NCBI GenBank assembly: GCA_963733505.1
Contig: CAVTDW010000025.1
Span: 1 to 64,000, forward strand
Reading direction: 5' to 3'
DNA: 64,000 nucleotides
Source of the DNA: JALYXV01 sp963733505
GTDB lineage: Bacteria; Actinomycetota; Acidimicrobiia; Acidimicrobiales; Palsa-688
Positions 50,427-61,300 of this stretch are shown here, one piece after another. Under the pieces are notes generated by a model. The model was not told the DNA's origin and searched no databases. It saw only the letters and a list, made by a program, of their open reading frames with translations. Each line of letters begins with the position of its first letter. Positions within the stretch are counted from its first letter, which is position 1. Position numbers and translations under genes: made by a program.

Positions 50427-53400
50427 ATGACCTCGATTCCGCGGCCGCCGTCAGGTCCGACTCCCGAGGGGCTGTTCACCTTTGGCGACGGAGGCGCCCT
50501 GCCCGTGCAGACGGTGCTGGGGCCTGGTTCGGTCGATACCGCGGCTGCCGCGCCGGGCGGGCCTGCCGCTCCTGGCGGGCCTGGCGGGCCTGGCGGGCCT
50601 GCCGTGGTCCCGACCGACGAGCAGCTCGGAGCGATCGGCTACCCACTGCGGCCGTTGCGAATCATCGCCGGGGCCGGGACGGGCAAGACCATGGTGATGG
50701 TCGAACGAATCGCTCATCTGGTCGCCACGGGCCAGGCCACCCCCGACCAAGTCTTGGGCCTCACCTTCACCAACAAGGCGGCCGCCGAGTTGAAGCGGCG
50801 GGTGGATGCTCGCCTCGGCGGCGACGCCGACGTCATGGTCACCACGTACCACGGCTTCGGTGCAGGCCTGGTCGCCGAGCATCTGCTCGAGCTCGACCTT
50901 CATCCCCGCACCCGGCTGCTCAACCGGGCCGAGGCCTGGCAACTTCTCTTTAGCGTCTTCGACGACTTCCGCTTCGACAAGAAGCGCGTGTTCCGACCGG
51001 GGACTGTGGTCAACGACGCCTTGACACTGGCGTCGCACTGCGCCGACCATTTGGTCGACATCGCCGACGTCGAGGCCGACGCTCGCCAGATGGCCGCGAC
51101 CGCCCGTCTGAAAGGCAGCCGCACCACCGCCGAAGGCCGGCTGGAACTGTGCCAGATCGTCGCCGCCTACCAACGCCAAAAACGTCTTCGTCATCTCATC
51201 GACTTCGACGACCAGATCCGCTTGGCGGTGCTGCTGCTCAGGGAACGACCGGAACTCGCCCGAGTCCTGTCCGAGCAACGTCGCTTCGTCGTTCTCGACG
51301 AGTACCAGGACACCAACTACGCCCAGCGGGCATTGCTCCAACTCATCTACCAGGCGGGCTCGGTGATCACCGCCGTCGGCGACGACATGCAGTCGATCTA
51401 TGCCTTTCGAGGCGCCCATCTCCGCAACATCTTGGATTTTGGCCGGCACTTCCCACCTCCCGGGGAGTTGGCCTTGACCGAAAACCGGCGATCCGGCGCG
51501 GCCATCGTGTCGATCGCCAACCGGATCCAAGGCCAGGTCAGCGAGGCGGTTCCCAAGCAGTTGACGGCCCGCGCCGGCGCGCCCGAGTCGACGGTCGAAT
51601 GCTTCCTGGCCACCGACGACCTCGAGGAAGCCGCGGTCATCGCCGCCGACGTGGTGGCGCTCGGCCCACCTTGGTCGGAGCGCGCCGTGTTGTGCCGCAA
51701 GCGCCGCCTCATCTCGGCGATCGCGGTGGCACTCGAAGCCCTCGACGTGCCGGTCGAGGTTGTCGGCGCATCGGGGCTCCTCGATCGCCCTGAAGTCGTC
51801 GACCTCGTGGCCTGGCTGGAATTGCTTGCCGATCCGACGTCGGCGGTCGCGCTTCTGCGTCTTCTCGGCGGGCCGCGGTACCGGTTGGGTCGCCGCGACC
51901 TGGCTGCCCTTGCCCACCACCTCCCGATCATCCGGGAGCGCACCAAGGTTGTGGGTGGCTCGGAGGGTGGCGGACCACCTGGTACGCCCCTGTCGGAGCG
52001 CGCCGCGCCCCCGGCGCGCGCGGCAGATCTGCCACTTGGCCTGGTCGACGCTCTTTCCGACTTCGAGACGATTGGCGACCTGTCACCGCAAGGTCGGGCC
52101 CGCCTCGGCGCCTTCGCAGCCCAATGGGAGACCCTTGGCCCGGGCCGCCCGCCGCCTCCCCGTCGTCGACCTCGCCGAGCTGGTCGCGGAGCGAACCGGG
52201 CTGTGGTCGATCGTCGGGCCCCGCGGCCAGGAAAACCTGCTGCGGTTCCTGGAGTTGGCGCAGGGCTTCGCTCCCCTCGACGGCGCCGCCGGATTGGCCA
52301 GCTTCGTCGACTACCTCCACCTGCTGGACGAGAGCGAGGAGGATCTGGCCGAGGCCCACAGCGGCGATCGTGACGCCGTGGTGGTGTCGACCATCCACCA
52401 GGCCAAGGGATTGGAATGGGACCACGTATGGATCCCCGGCTTGGCCGGGTCCGGCCGATCGAGGATCTTCCCTGACGAGCGCGGCGGGGACAATCCCCTG
52501 AGCAAGCAGACGGCGCTGCCGTGGTGGCTGTGCGAGGACGACCCGGGATTCGGTGACTGGAAAACCGCCAGCAAGGACAGCATCGATCGGGCGATCAAGC
52601 TTCGAGCGCGCGAGGAGGAGTGGCGGTTGTTGTACGTGGCCTGCACGCGGGCTCGACGCGGCGTGGTCTGCTCGGCCGCCCAGTGGTACCCGGGGCCGGC
52701 CACTCCCCAGGGGCCGTCGGAGTTCTACACGTTTCTGGCCGATCAGTCGGACATTGTCACGGAACGCTTCCGGCACGACCCACCCGTCATCGATCCCCAG
52801 ATCAGCCAGATGCGAGCCCGTCAAGCGGTACTCCGACATGCCCCCGGGATCCCACCGGTATCGGTGGCATCGCAACAATCGCTGTTCGACGACTTGGTGC
52901 CCGCGTCCCGCCAATCGGCGCCTTCAGCGCCATCGGCATCAGCGCCAGCGGCATCGGCGCCAGCGGCATCGGCAATGCCCGGCGCTGTCTCGGTCACCCA
53001 CCTTGTCAGCTTTCGGCGTTGCCCCCGCCAGTACTACTGGCTCGCGGTTCGCCCCCTACCCCGGCGCGCCTCAGCTGCGGCCCAACTGGGCGTCGCGGTA
53101 CACCGCTGGATCGAGCTGCGCGCGGGCATCCATCCGAGCCTGTTCGGAGAGGTGGAAGCGCTGGCTGCGGTGCAAGCAACAGCGCCGACCGACGAGGTCG
53201 ATCCCGGTTCTGCCACGAACTTCGGTGCCGCGACGCCACACGGCGGCGATGGCGCCGCCGCGGCTACGCCACCTGATCGGGTCCTGACCGGATTCCGCTC
53301 GGCCTTTCTCGCCAGTCCGTATGCCGACTTGGAGCCGAGCCGGATCGAAGCCCCGTTCGTTCTCGCCCTTGGGGGGCGCGTGATTCGTGGCCGGATCGAC

Positions 53401-53880
53401 GCCCTCTATCAACACGATGGCCTCATCGATGTCGTCGACTTCAAGACCGGGCGACCCCCGGAGGACGGTGACCGGGGCGCCAATGTGCAGTTGGACACGT
53501 ACGCCGTGGCGGCGGTCGATGTATGGGCCGTGGACCCGTCGGCGCTGCGCACGACCTACTGCTATCTCGACGCCGACGGCTCCTTCACGCTGGCGGAATC
53601 TCAGTGGTCCGCCGAGCGGGTCGGCGATGCCCGGGCCGATCTCAGTGCGACCGTTCGTCGCCTCGGGGAAGGCGCCTGGCCTGCCACACCCGGCCGATGG
53701 TGCAGTCGGTGCGAGTGGCGCCAGGTGTGCCAGGTTGGGAGGGAGTTCCTGGCGAAGGACGACCACGTTCCGCCGGCGGAGCCGAGTGGGGTGACCCTGG
53801 CCGATCGTCGCGATCTACCACCGAGCGAGGGCTGGGCGGACCGTAGCCATCGACCGCCGAGCGACGGCGGGGCGAGCTAG
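50427..53880 (+). CDS. adnB: ATP-dependent DNA helicase/nuclease AdnB subunit, frame interrupted
   Basis: Complete UvrD-type motor: IIAGAGTGKTMVMVERIAHL (Walker A), VTTYHGFGAGLVAEH, HLIDFDDQIRLAV, FVVLDEYQDTNYAQRALLQL (DE-x-x), ITAVGDDMQSIYAFRGAHLR and RLLYVACTRARRGV (motif VI). The frame shifts at CCC 52132-52134; dropping one C joins QWETLARAARRLPVVDLAEL. The C-terminal RecB nuclease has RGRIDALYQHDGLIDVVDFK then NVQLDTYAVA, and cysteines RRCPRQYYW with CSRCEWRQVC, a likely 4Fe-4S cluster. About 1150 residues. It begins four bases after the adnA stop and should be the main motor of the AdnAB complex. Confidence 0.88.
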
Positions 53881-53883
53881 CCT
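53878..53883 (+). promoter_or_regulatory. -10 hexamer TAGCCT for leaderless PsiE-like gene
   Basis: TAGCCT starts inside the adnB stop codon (TAG), eight bases before ATG 53892. No Shine-Dalgarno sequence follows. Confidence 0.45.
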
Positions 53884-53891
53884 CCCTCGCC

Positions 53892-54428
53892 ATGGCCGGG
53901 CCAGGCGGAACCGACTCGCGTAGCAACCCCACGTCCAAGCAGGCACCGAGCCAACCCGTGGGTCGGCGACCGCAGCTCCATCTGCGAGCGCTCTTGGGCC
54001 TCTGTGAAGACCTGATCCACTACGCCGTCGCGATCCTGCTGCTGGCGCTCGCGGTCCTGGTCCTGGTTCACACCGCCCGCCTCATGGTGGAAGGCGGCGC
54101 CACCTTCTCCGGGCAGGTCATCGACGGGATCAACGGGGTCCTGTTCGTAATCATCGTGGCCGAGTTGATTCAGACCGTGATGGCGCATTTCGAGCACACC
54201 GGGTTCCAACTGAAACCGTTCCTGATTATCGGCATCATCTCGGCTATCCGGCACATCCTTACTATTGGTGCTCGGCTGACGCTTGGCGGGGACCTGCCGG
54301 GCGATGTCTTCCGCCGGTCACAGATCGAACTCGGCGTCGAAACCGGCGTCGTGCTCGGCCTGGCCGTGGGCCTCCTCTTGGTTCGCATCGTGGACGACAA
54401 AGGCTTGGACGAGTTCGAGGGCGACTGA
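53892..54428 (+). CDS. PsiE-like phosphate-starvation-inducible family membrane protein, 178 aa
   Basis: A polar N-terminus of about 30 residues precedes LRALLGLCEDLIHYAVAIL. Four hydrophobic helices follow: AVAILLLALAVLVLVHTARL, IDGINGVLFVIIVAELIQTV, FLIIGIISAIRHILTIGARL and VVLGLAVGLLLVRIVDDKG. The pattern E-L-x-x-x, F-L-I-I-G-I-I-x-A-I-R, then the terminal hydrophobic run, is that of PsiE/DUF proteins. The family's function is unknown; E. coli PsiE responds to phosphate and cAMP. It has its own leaderless promoter although it directly follows adnB. Confidence 0.8.
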   Translation: MAGPGGTDSRSNPTSKQAPSQPVGRRPQLHLRALLGLCEDLIHYAVAILLLALAVLVLVHTARLMVEGGATFSGQVIDGINGVLFVIIVAELIQTVMAHFEHTGFQLKPFLIIGIISAIRHILTIGARLTLGGDLPGDVFRRSQIELGVETGVVLGLAVGLLLVRIVDDKGLDEFEGD

Positions 54429-54483
54429 CCGCGGCGCGGCTTTCGGCGCAGTGAACGCGTTCGCTCGCGGCCGCGCTCGCTCG

Positions 54484-54489
54484 TACCCT
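54484..54489 (+). promoter_or_regulatory. -10 hexamer TACCCT for leaderless MFS gene
   Basis: TACCCT, seven bases, ATG 54497; no Shine-Dalgarno sequence. Confidence 0.5.
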
Positions 54490-54496
54490 GCGCCCC

Positions 54497-55795
54497 ATGG
54501 TCGAGCCGGACTCACGCGTGGCGCCGCCGCCGCCCGAGCCACCCCTATCACCCGGTGACGAGAGCGCCGAGCGGTTCGGGTGGCGCTCGTTGGCGCTCGA
54601 CCTCGGACCTCTCCGGCGCCATCGCGACTTTCGCCTGCTGACAATCAGCCGAGGAGTCTCGTTCCTCGGCTCGATGATCACCTTCGTTGCCGTCCCCTAC
54701 CAGGTCTTCCAGCAGACCCACTCATCATTGGCCGTCGGCGCGCTCGGGTTGGTCGAGTTCGCCTGCCTCCTCTCGTTGGCTTTCGTCGGAGGAGCACTGG
54801 CGGACGCGGTCGACCGGCGCACGCTCGTCCTCGCCACCGAAGCGTTGCTGGCGGTGTCGTCGTTCGCGCTTGTGCTTAACGCCAGCCTGGACCGACCCTG
54901 GCTCTGGCCCCTCTTCGTGATCGCCGGGGCCATGGCGGCGCTGGACGCACTGCAGCGCCCGGCGATGGAGGCATTGCTGCCACGGCTGGTCGATTCCCAC
55001 GAACTGGGTTCGGCAGGCGCCATCCAGATGTTCGAAGGCACGATCTGCATGATCGCCGGACCAGCGCTGGCCGGCCTTCTCCTCGCCACCGGCGGACTCG
55101 CGGTGACGTACCTGGTCGACGTGGCGACGTTCGGGTTTTCGCTGCTCGCCCTCGGCGCCATGGCCGCCGTTCCGCCCCCACCCGATGCCGGCCGGCCGAG
55201 CCTCGCCGCGGTGATCGAAGGCTTGGCCTACGCCCGAAGCCGACCTGAGTTGATCGGTACCTATGTTGTCGACGTACTGGCCATGTTTTTTGGGATGCCG
55301 ATGGCGCTGTTTCCCGCGATCGCCAGCAGCTATGGCGGCGCCGGTGTCTTGGGGCTCCTGTACGCCGCCCCGTCGGTCGGAGCCTTCCTCGCCACATTGT
55401 CCAGCGGCTGGACGAGGCGGACCCACCGCCTTGGCCGGGCCATCTTGGCCGCGGCCGCGGCGTGGGGCTGCGGGATCGTGGTGTTTGGTATCGCCAGCAC
55501 CTTGTGGCTGGCCGTCACGGGACTGGTTGTGGCAGGCGCCGCCGACATGTTGAGCGGCGTGTTCCGGATCACACTTTGGAACCGGACCATTCCTGATGCG
55601 CTTCGGGGCAGGCTGGCTTCGGTCGAGTTGGTCAGTTACACCGCTGGGCCGCTCCTCGGAAACGCCGAAGCAGGTGCGGTTGCCAGCCTCGTCGGCGTCG
55701 GCCCGTCGGTGGTTCTCGGTGGAGGGCTTTGCGTGCTGGCTGTGACGCTAAGTGCGGTCGGCTTTCCCGCCCTGCGGGCCTTCGACGACCGCTGA
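54497..55795 (+). CDS. MFS transporter (EntS/MFS_3-like), 432 aa
   Basis: A proline-rich cytosolic N-terminus of 35 residues, then about ten to twelve membrane helices. The first is in LLTISRGVSFLGSMITFVAV; VPYQVFQQTHSSLAVGALG and SLAFVGGALADAVDRRTLVL carry the MFS motif A (G-x-L-A-D-x-x-D-R-R). The second half includes VVDVLAMFFGMPMALFPAIA and IPDALRGRLASVELVSYTAG. This pattern fits the EntS/MFS_3 branch of drug or siderophore exporters. Substrate unknown. Its stop lies within about ten bases of the convergent MOSC gene end. Confidence 0.87.
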   Translation: MVEPDSRVAPPPPEPPLSPGDESAERFGWRSLALDLGPLRRHRDFRLLTISRGVSFLGSMITFVAVPYQVFQQTHSSLAVGALGLVEFACLLSLAFVGGALADAVDRRTLVLATEALLAVSSFALVLNASLDRPWLWPLFVIAGAMAALDALQRPAMEALLPRLVDSHELGSAGAIQMFEGTICMIAGPALAGLLLATGGLAVTYLVDVATFGFSLLALGAMAAVPPPPDAGRPSLAAVIEGLAYARSRPELIGTYVVDVLAMFFGMPMALFPAIASSYGGAGVLGLLYAAPSVGAFLATLSSGWTRRTHRLGRAILAAAAAWGCGIVVFGIASTLWLAVTGLVVAGAADMLSGVFRITLWNRTIPDALRGRLASVELVSYTAGPLLGNAEAGAVASLVGVGPSVVLGGGLCVLAVTLSAVGFPALRAFDDR

Positions 55796-55802
55796 CGGGG
55801 CC

Positions 55803-55860
55803 GTCACGGCGGCCGCGGGCGCCCCCACTTTGTCACGGCGGCCGCGGGCGCCCCCACTTT
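55803..55860. repeat. 29-bp perfect tandem duplication
   Basis: Two identical 29-base copies (55803-55831, 55832-55860), starting GTCACGGCGGCCGCG and ending CCCCCACTTT, in the convergent gap between the MFS gene and the MOSC gene. The duplication covers the last codons of the MOSC gene and, with 29 bases, shifts its frame. Confidence 0.85.
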
Positions 55861-56427
55861 GGTCACGGAGTCGCCTCGTCGCACCACACCCGCCTCGATG
55901 ACCCGCGTATTGACGCCCCGCAACCGCAACGCACGTCCGATGGGGGAGTTGACGAACCGGAAGGCGTCCACGCCATACCGAGCCGAGAACTTGGCGCACC
56001 CTTGATGCGAGGAATCGGTGATCTCGACAACGGCCGAACCCAGGCGCAGCCGTGTGCCGGGAGGCAGGTTGGCCACGCTCAGGTCGAGGTCGACATAGAA
56101 CTGGTCACCGGCCAGGGCTCGACGGTCGAGCACGCCGGCCACGCCCATCTCTCCCGGAGGGCCGGCAACGAGGGCCGCCGTCCGGGAGTTCATGATCGTC
56201 ACCTGTTTGTCCGGGTGGGGGGAACGGTCGGGCGTTTGGCCACTCGGCCGCAGCGGCCAGGTATCCCCGACGAGACCGGCGACGGGATCGAGCTGCGCCT
56301 CGACGAGCATTTCACGCTCGCCGATCGCCGGTCGCCGGACGATGAGCTCAATCCTTCCGCCGTCCCTCGGTGAGCCCAGAATCTCGGACACGCCGGCCTC
56401 AAGCATCGCGAGCGACAGGTGCAGCAT
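55804..56427 (-). CDS. MOSC domain protein, 207 aa
   Basis: MOSC (molybdenum-cofactor-sulfurase C-terminal-like) fold: MLEAGVSEILGSPRDGGRIE, RRPAIGEREMLVEAQLDPVA, LVGDTWPLRPSGQTPDRSPH and QVTIMNSRTAALVAGPPGEM; the beta-strand ALAGDQFYVDLDLSVANLPP and SSHQGCAKFSARYGVDAFRF with the conserved G-C and F-x-x-R-x-G. MOSC proteins bind pyranopterin sulfur chemistry, and stand-alone forms act on hydroxylated bases or as sulfur carriers. Its C-terminus (VTKVGAPAAAVTKWGRPRPP) lies in the 29-base duplication and is frame-shifted relative to the single-copy state. Partner unknown. Confidence 0.82.
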   Translation of the reverse strand: MLHLSLAMLEAGVSEILGSPRDGGRIELIVRRPAIGEREMLVEAQLDPVAGLVGDTWPLRPSGQTPDRSPHPDKQVTIMNSRTAALVAGPPGEMGVAGVLDRRALAGDQFYVDLDLSVANLPPGTRLRLGSAVVEITDSSHQGCAKFSARYGVDAFRFVNSPIGRALRLRGVNTRVIEAGVVRRGDSVTKVGAPAAAVTKWGRPRPP

Positions 56428-56519
56428 CGGCGATCAGCCTGCCGTGCTTTGCAGCAGCACAGCGAATCGATTCTGGCTCGGGCAACCGGCCGGGCAAAAA
56501 TGTCTCTACGCGACTACGC

Positions 56520-56550
56520 GGGGCGGGGCGTCGTAGGCGTCGCCCGCCCC
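56520..56550. terminator. GC stem-loop in the 56428-56824 gap
   Basis: GGGGCGGG (56520-56527) and CCCGCCCC (56543-56550). The 397-base gap between the MOSC gene and the FAD oxidoreductase gene shows no convincing gene otherwise. Confidence 0.35.
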
Positions 56551-56824
56551 GTAGGTCACCTTTCGGTCGGACCACCCGAGGGTAAGCTGCCGGCGGTCAC
56601 GACACCCCGGCGCGGACATTGGCAGCGGTCGTCCAGCAGACCAGGGTGCTAGAACGACACGGGCGCCGGGTCGGTGCCCATGCTGAACATCTCGAAGCTG
56701 ACTTGTTACCCCTAGGCGCGACGCCCGGTGGAACACCGTGACCGCCGGTTTCACCTCCCCAGCGGCGCGGCAACCCAGCCCGGACGGTGACGCACTTCGC
56801 GACCTCGGGATTCCGCGGTCGTCC

Positions 56825-58039
56825 TCACCTTGCTGACACCGCGCCCATGATCTGCCCGATGTACTCGGGATCGAAGAACTCGACGGGCGACATGGTTCCT
56901 GCGGTGAGGCTGACGAAGGCGTTCATGGCGTCGGGATTGCCGTGGATGGCGTGGAGGAGCTGTTGCATCTCGGGGGGCGGCGGTGCGAGAGTCGCCAGCT
57001 GGGTCGTGAACTCGTAGATCGGAAGAACCTGGGCGTCCCTCGCCGTCTGGTATGCCGACATCGCGTCCGCAAACGAGCGCCTGCCGTTGAAGGTTTCGTC
57101 CAAGGCGATCTGGCATAGTTCCGCGTCACGGAAGGCGTCGGTGATTCCTTGGGCGGTAATCGGGTCGCGGGTGTAGCCGGCGTCGCCGACGAGGGCCCAG
57201 CCGGGACCGAACGGTGTCCGGAAGAAGTTGGCGACGCCGCCCCCGACGAAGCGCTCCTCGCGAGTCGCGGATCGAACGCGATCGGCGAAATCCGGCGCCA
57301 GTTCGAGGGTTTTCAGATAGTTGGCCTCGACACTGGACTTGTAAGCGGTGGATTCGGCATTGGGCCAGCCAACGACGAGCATGGTTAGGCCATCGTTCGT
57401 CGGGGCTGCGGCCCACCCCCGATCGGGACGGACCACGATTTCGAAGCCGTCAACCGGGAGGTTGCTCCAGTAGGTGTAGTACCCCCAGAGGAGCATCGGC
57501 TTGTCGTGGTACTGGTGGGGCTTGACGGCTTTGGCGACCCTCGAATTTCGCCCGTCGGCGCCGACTACCACTCGGGCCCTCTCGACGACGCTCGGCCCGT
57601 TCTCGCCGTGACCTCGAATGCCGACGACGACGCCGTTGTCGACGACGAGGTCCTCGACGGTGAAACGTTCCCTGACCTCGACGCCGGCCTCGACGGCAGC
57701 TTCTACCAGGATCTGGTCCAACAGTGTCCGGCGGGGTGCGTATGCCGGGAACTCGGCCCCGAGAAGGTGATGCGGCGTTCCCGCGATCGTGAAGGGACCG
57801 AAGTCGAACGAATATCTATGGATCGGTGGGCAACCGGTCGCGATCGTCTTGTCGAGCAGCCCCCACCGGTGCAGGGCGGCAACGCCGGGCGCATGAATTA
57901 CATGGGTTGACACGGTATCGCTGGGGAACGAGGCGCGGTCGACCAGCAGCACGCGGTAGCCCTTGCGGCCGAGCAGCATGGCGGTCGGTGCGCCCGCGCA
58001 GCGCGCCCCGACAACGATGACGTCGTAGTTCGTGGTCAT
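56825..58039 (-). CDS. FAD-dependent oxidoreductase (PHBH/geranylgeranyl-reductase type), 404 aa
   Basis: N-terminal FAD site: YDVIVVGARCAGAPTAMLLG (G-x-G-x-x-G-like) with VLLVDRASFPSDTVSTHVIH. The middle has VVVGADGRNSRVAKAVKPHQ (D-G binding loop) and the second FAD motif GPGWALVGDAGYTRDPITAQ, then GITDAFRDAELCQIALDETF. The protein is complete (404 aa). Such enzymes hydroxylate aromatics or reduce isoprenoid chains; the exact substrate cannot be seen. The Met at 58039 has AAGGGG upstream. A 68-residue gene lies 42 bases upstream in the same operon, and a BTAD-AAA regulator beyond it. Confidence 0.87.
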   Translation of the reverse strand: MTTNYDVIVVGARCAGAPTAMLLGRKGYRVLLVDRASFPSDTVSTHVIHAPGVAALHRWGLLDKTIATGCPPIHRYSFDFGPFTIAGTPHHLLGAEFPAYAPRRTLLDQILVEAAVEAGVEVRERFTVEDLVVDNGVVVGIRGHGENGPSVVERARVVVGADGRNSRVAKAVKPHQYHDKPMLLWGYYTYWSNLPVDGFEIVVRPDRGWAAAPTNDGLTMLVVGWPNAESTAYKSSVEANYLKTLELAPDFADRVRSATREERFVGGGVANFFRTPFGPGWALVGDAGYTRDPITAQGITDAFRDAELCQIALDETFNGRRSFADAMSAYQTARDAQVLPIYEFTTQLATLAPPPPEMQQLLHAIHGNPDAMNAFVSLTAGTMSPVEFFDPEYIGQIMGAVSAR

Positions 58040-58081
58040 GGTGATCGTCCCCTTCGCTGGTATTTACCTGTTTGTCGGTCG

Positions 58082-58288
58082 TCATGAGGTCTCCTCGCTG
58101 GTCGGTCGCGGGTCCTCGATCCGCCCGGTGAGGAAGGCGGTGAGATCGGACCAGTGCCGGAAGTTCTGGAAGGCCCCGGTCGCAACGTCGGTGACACTGC
58201 CCCGGTGCAATCGGTCCCCTTCCGCGTCGGTCCAGATCCGCACGGTGAACAGCTGGGGCCGGCGTTGTGGTACTTCTTGGCCTTCCAC
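58082..58288 (-). CDS. Small conserved protein, 68 aa
   Basis: Begins with a GTG preceded by GGGGAGGAG; MEGQEVPQRRPQLFTVRIWT then DRLHRGSVTDVATGAFQNF, HWSDLTAFLTGRIEDPR. The core (F-T-V-R-I-W-x(n)-R-G-x-V-x-x-V-x-x-G-x-x-x-x-F-x-x-x-x-L-x-x-F-L) resembles short beta-sheet proteins that accompany regulators in actinobacteria; function unknown. It precedes the FAD oxidoreductase gene by 42 bases on the same strand, so the pair is probably one operon. Confidence 0.65.
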   Translation of the reverse strand: MEGQEVPQRRPQLFTVRIWTDAEGDRLHRGSVTDVATGAFQNFRHWSDLTAFLTGRIEDPRPTSEETS

Positions 58289-58380
58289 TCGTCCGGTCTC
58301 CTCCCCTGTGTACGGGGTTGATCATCGACCAGGCGCCGTTCCCGGAGCGTTCCGTGCGGCGTTCCGCCGAGTTCTTTCTG

Positions 58381-61300
58381 TTAGAGGTGCGGCCGCAACT
58401 CGGCTCGGGTGCGCGCCAGACGGTCTTCGACGCCTGTGGCGCCCTGTCGGGACGCGATCTCAGCGGCCCGCGATAGTTCAAGGTCGACTTCGGCGTCGGC
58501 CGCGCCGCGAGCGGCGAGGAACGTGGCGCGCACCCGTCGGATCTCCGCTTCCCAAATGCGGGTCCCGGCCAGACGCAACGTGTCGTCAATTGCGTCCAGG
58601 CCACGCTCGGCATCACCGGCCCACTCGTGGGCGCCTACGAGAAGCCGGATCAGGATGGCCCGTTGCCCGGGCACCTTGTCCACTGACTCGCATTCGGCGA
58701 TCAGCGAACCAAGATGGGCGATGCCGTCGCCCGCGTGGCCCTCGAGCACGTCGGCGTAGGCGAGGAAGCCAGCGAGAGCAACCTTGACAGGTTGGTGCTC
58801 GGCCTTGGCGCTCAAGGCCTCGACGAACTCTCGGTACCGGGACATGTCGGACATGTCGACCGAGAGCACGGCCGCGAAAACCAAGGTGACGATGCCAGTG
58901 AAGGGGTGCCCAAGCGCGGCCGCGGCCGCTATTGCCTCGTCCCGGGCTTGGACGGCCTCGTCGGTTCGGCCGAGGAACCACAGCGCATTGGCCTGGCGGC
59001 TTCGGCACACGATCCGCGGGTCCTGTCCGAAGCGAAGAAGGTGTTCCTCACGAATGGCTGGGTCGAAGTGGGTGATGGCATCGTCGAAATGCCGGCAGGC
59101 AGTGAGAAAGGCACCGTCCCAGAAGGCCGCGATTCCCATGAGGTAGGCGCTTTCGACCAGCAGGGCGTGGTCGGACCGGTCTTCAGCCAGTCCCCGGAGG
59201 CGTCCGGCGAAGCCGCGGGCGCGGTCGAAGTCGTGGTGGCACAGGCTGGTCATTGCCAGGGAACGCAGCAGTTCCGGCTCCGGTTCGACGTGGAGGGCGC
59301 TGGCGAGCTGGAGCACCCGCTGCTGCGTCTCGGCCAACCGACGTGAGGCGAAGCCTTCCACGACGGCGAGGGGCGTCGGCAAGGCGGAGAGAACCTCGAG
59401 CTCTCGCCCGAGCCGCTCGGCACCCTCGGGCAGGGTCGCCAAAAGCTCCTCGGCCCGATCGAGCAATCGGATCGCCTCCACGTTGGAGTTGATCCGCCGT
59501 GCCTGGAGAGCGGCGCGCTGATACCACTCGACCGCCAGGGCGGGAAAGCCCCCCCGGTCGTAGTGATGCGCCACCTGCCCGCTGACGGACTCGACGTCGC
59601 TGCCTCGGCCGTCCTGCAGTGCCCCGGCGATGGCCGCATGATTCCGGGCGCGTACGGCGGGACTCAGGCCCTCGTAGGCAACGTCACGAATCTTGCCGTG
59701 AGAGAAGTCGTAGCCGTGGCTGCCGAGCTCGCGGATGATCCCCCGTCGCCACAGCTCGTCAAGCCCTCGGACCAACGTGAGGTCATCGAGACCAGCCGCC
59801 CGATGCAGCACCCCGGTCGTGAACTCGCGGCCGACGGTCGCGGCGACGCCGAGCACGACGCGGGTCGACTCCGACAGCTGATTGATCCGGGCGCCGATGA
59901 CCGCCTGCAACTTCGGGGTAAGCCGCGACCGTTCACCGTCTGGGCTCAACGGGCCGGCGCCGCCCCAACCGGCGCGCATCGCTTCGACGATGAACAAGGG
60001 GTTGCCTTCGGTCTCGGCGTGGAGTCGGTCGAGAGAGGTGGGATCAGGTTCACGTCGCCCCAATTCGCGCACCAGCGCCGCGATATCGGCCCGGGCCAGA
60101 CGACCGAGGGGAACCTCCGCCGCTCGGTCGATCATCCTCAATCCGGAGGTAATGGCATCGAGGGTGTGAGCGTCGTCGAGGTCTTCGCGACGCACTGTCG
60201 CGAGGACGAGCAGTCGGGGACTCGGCGTGAGTCGCACCAGGTAGTGGATGAGCTGGAGGCTCAGCGAGTCGCACCATTGGGCGTCGTCGGCGACCAGGAG
60301 GACCGGCCGGGCCGAGGTCGAAATGGTGCGGCCAATGACGTCGAACAGCCGGCGTCGTTGTTCGGCCTCGTCGATTGCCGCAAGGCCCGCGCCGACGGCG
60401 AAATCGCCCAGTTCGGGTAGCAGGTTGGCCAGTTCGGCGCGATCCGCCCGGCCAAGTCGCCTGACCAGGGCAGTGACTTCGGGGCACCGGAGCCACCCGA
60501 TGGCCACGCCGTAGCCCAGTTCCCCTTCGGTCGCGTACGAGCGGGCCTGGCCCGACAAGGCACCACGGTGGGCACACCAGGCGGCAAACGTCTCGACGAG
60601 ATGCGTCTTTCCGATCCCCGGTTCGCCCGTCACCAGCACCAAACGCGACTGGCCGCGTTCGGCGCCCGACCAGTGGTCGGCCAGTTCGTCCCATTCCGCA
60701 GCCCGGCCGACGAGGACCGTTCCGCCCACGGCAGACGATAGGCGGGCAAGTGTGCTGGGGACATCGGCCTCTGCCCGGCTCCCCCCGTCGCCGTTTCCCG
60801 CCGACCCGGATCGCGCTGACGGGTGTCCGGTCAGCAGCGTCTGGTAGGTCCTCATGGTTTCGTCGGAGGGTTCGATGTTCAGCTCGCGCAGCAAGGTCGT
60901 GACGCACTCGTGGTACACGCGAAGGGCCCCGGCTGGGTCGCCGGCCTCGTGATAGAGGCGCATGAGCTGCCGGTAGAAATGCTCATTCAGCGGGTCGCCT
61001 CGCAGGAGCTGCCGCCCGACACGGATTGCCTCGACGCGGTCACCGACGTCGGCCAGGCGGCCCATCAGCCTTTGCAGCGCCGAGAGGTAGCAATCCCGGA
61101 GACGCTCGCGCTCTTCAAGGATCCAGTCGTCGTAACAGCCTTCGAGTAGGTCGCCGGCATACAACTCGATCGAATCTCGAAGGACCGCCATCGCGTCGCG
61201 ATCTGGAAGATCGGGTTCGACGGCACGAGCGAGCGCCGCTTCGAAGGCGGCGACGTCAACCCAACACCCGGCCTCGTAACGCCACCGCAGGGCGTGTGGT

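Noticed and set aside
56644..56685. 13-residue minus-strand ORF MFSMGTDPAPVSF downstream of the FAD oxidoreductase
   Set aside because: Looks peptide-like, but has no ribosome-binding site or processing gene nearby and is short enough to occur by chance.
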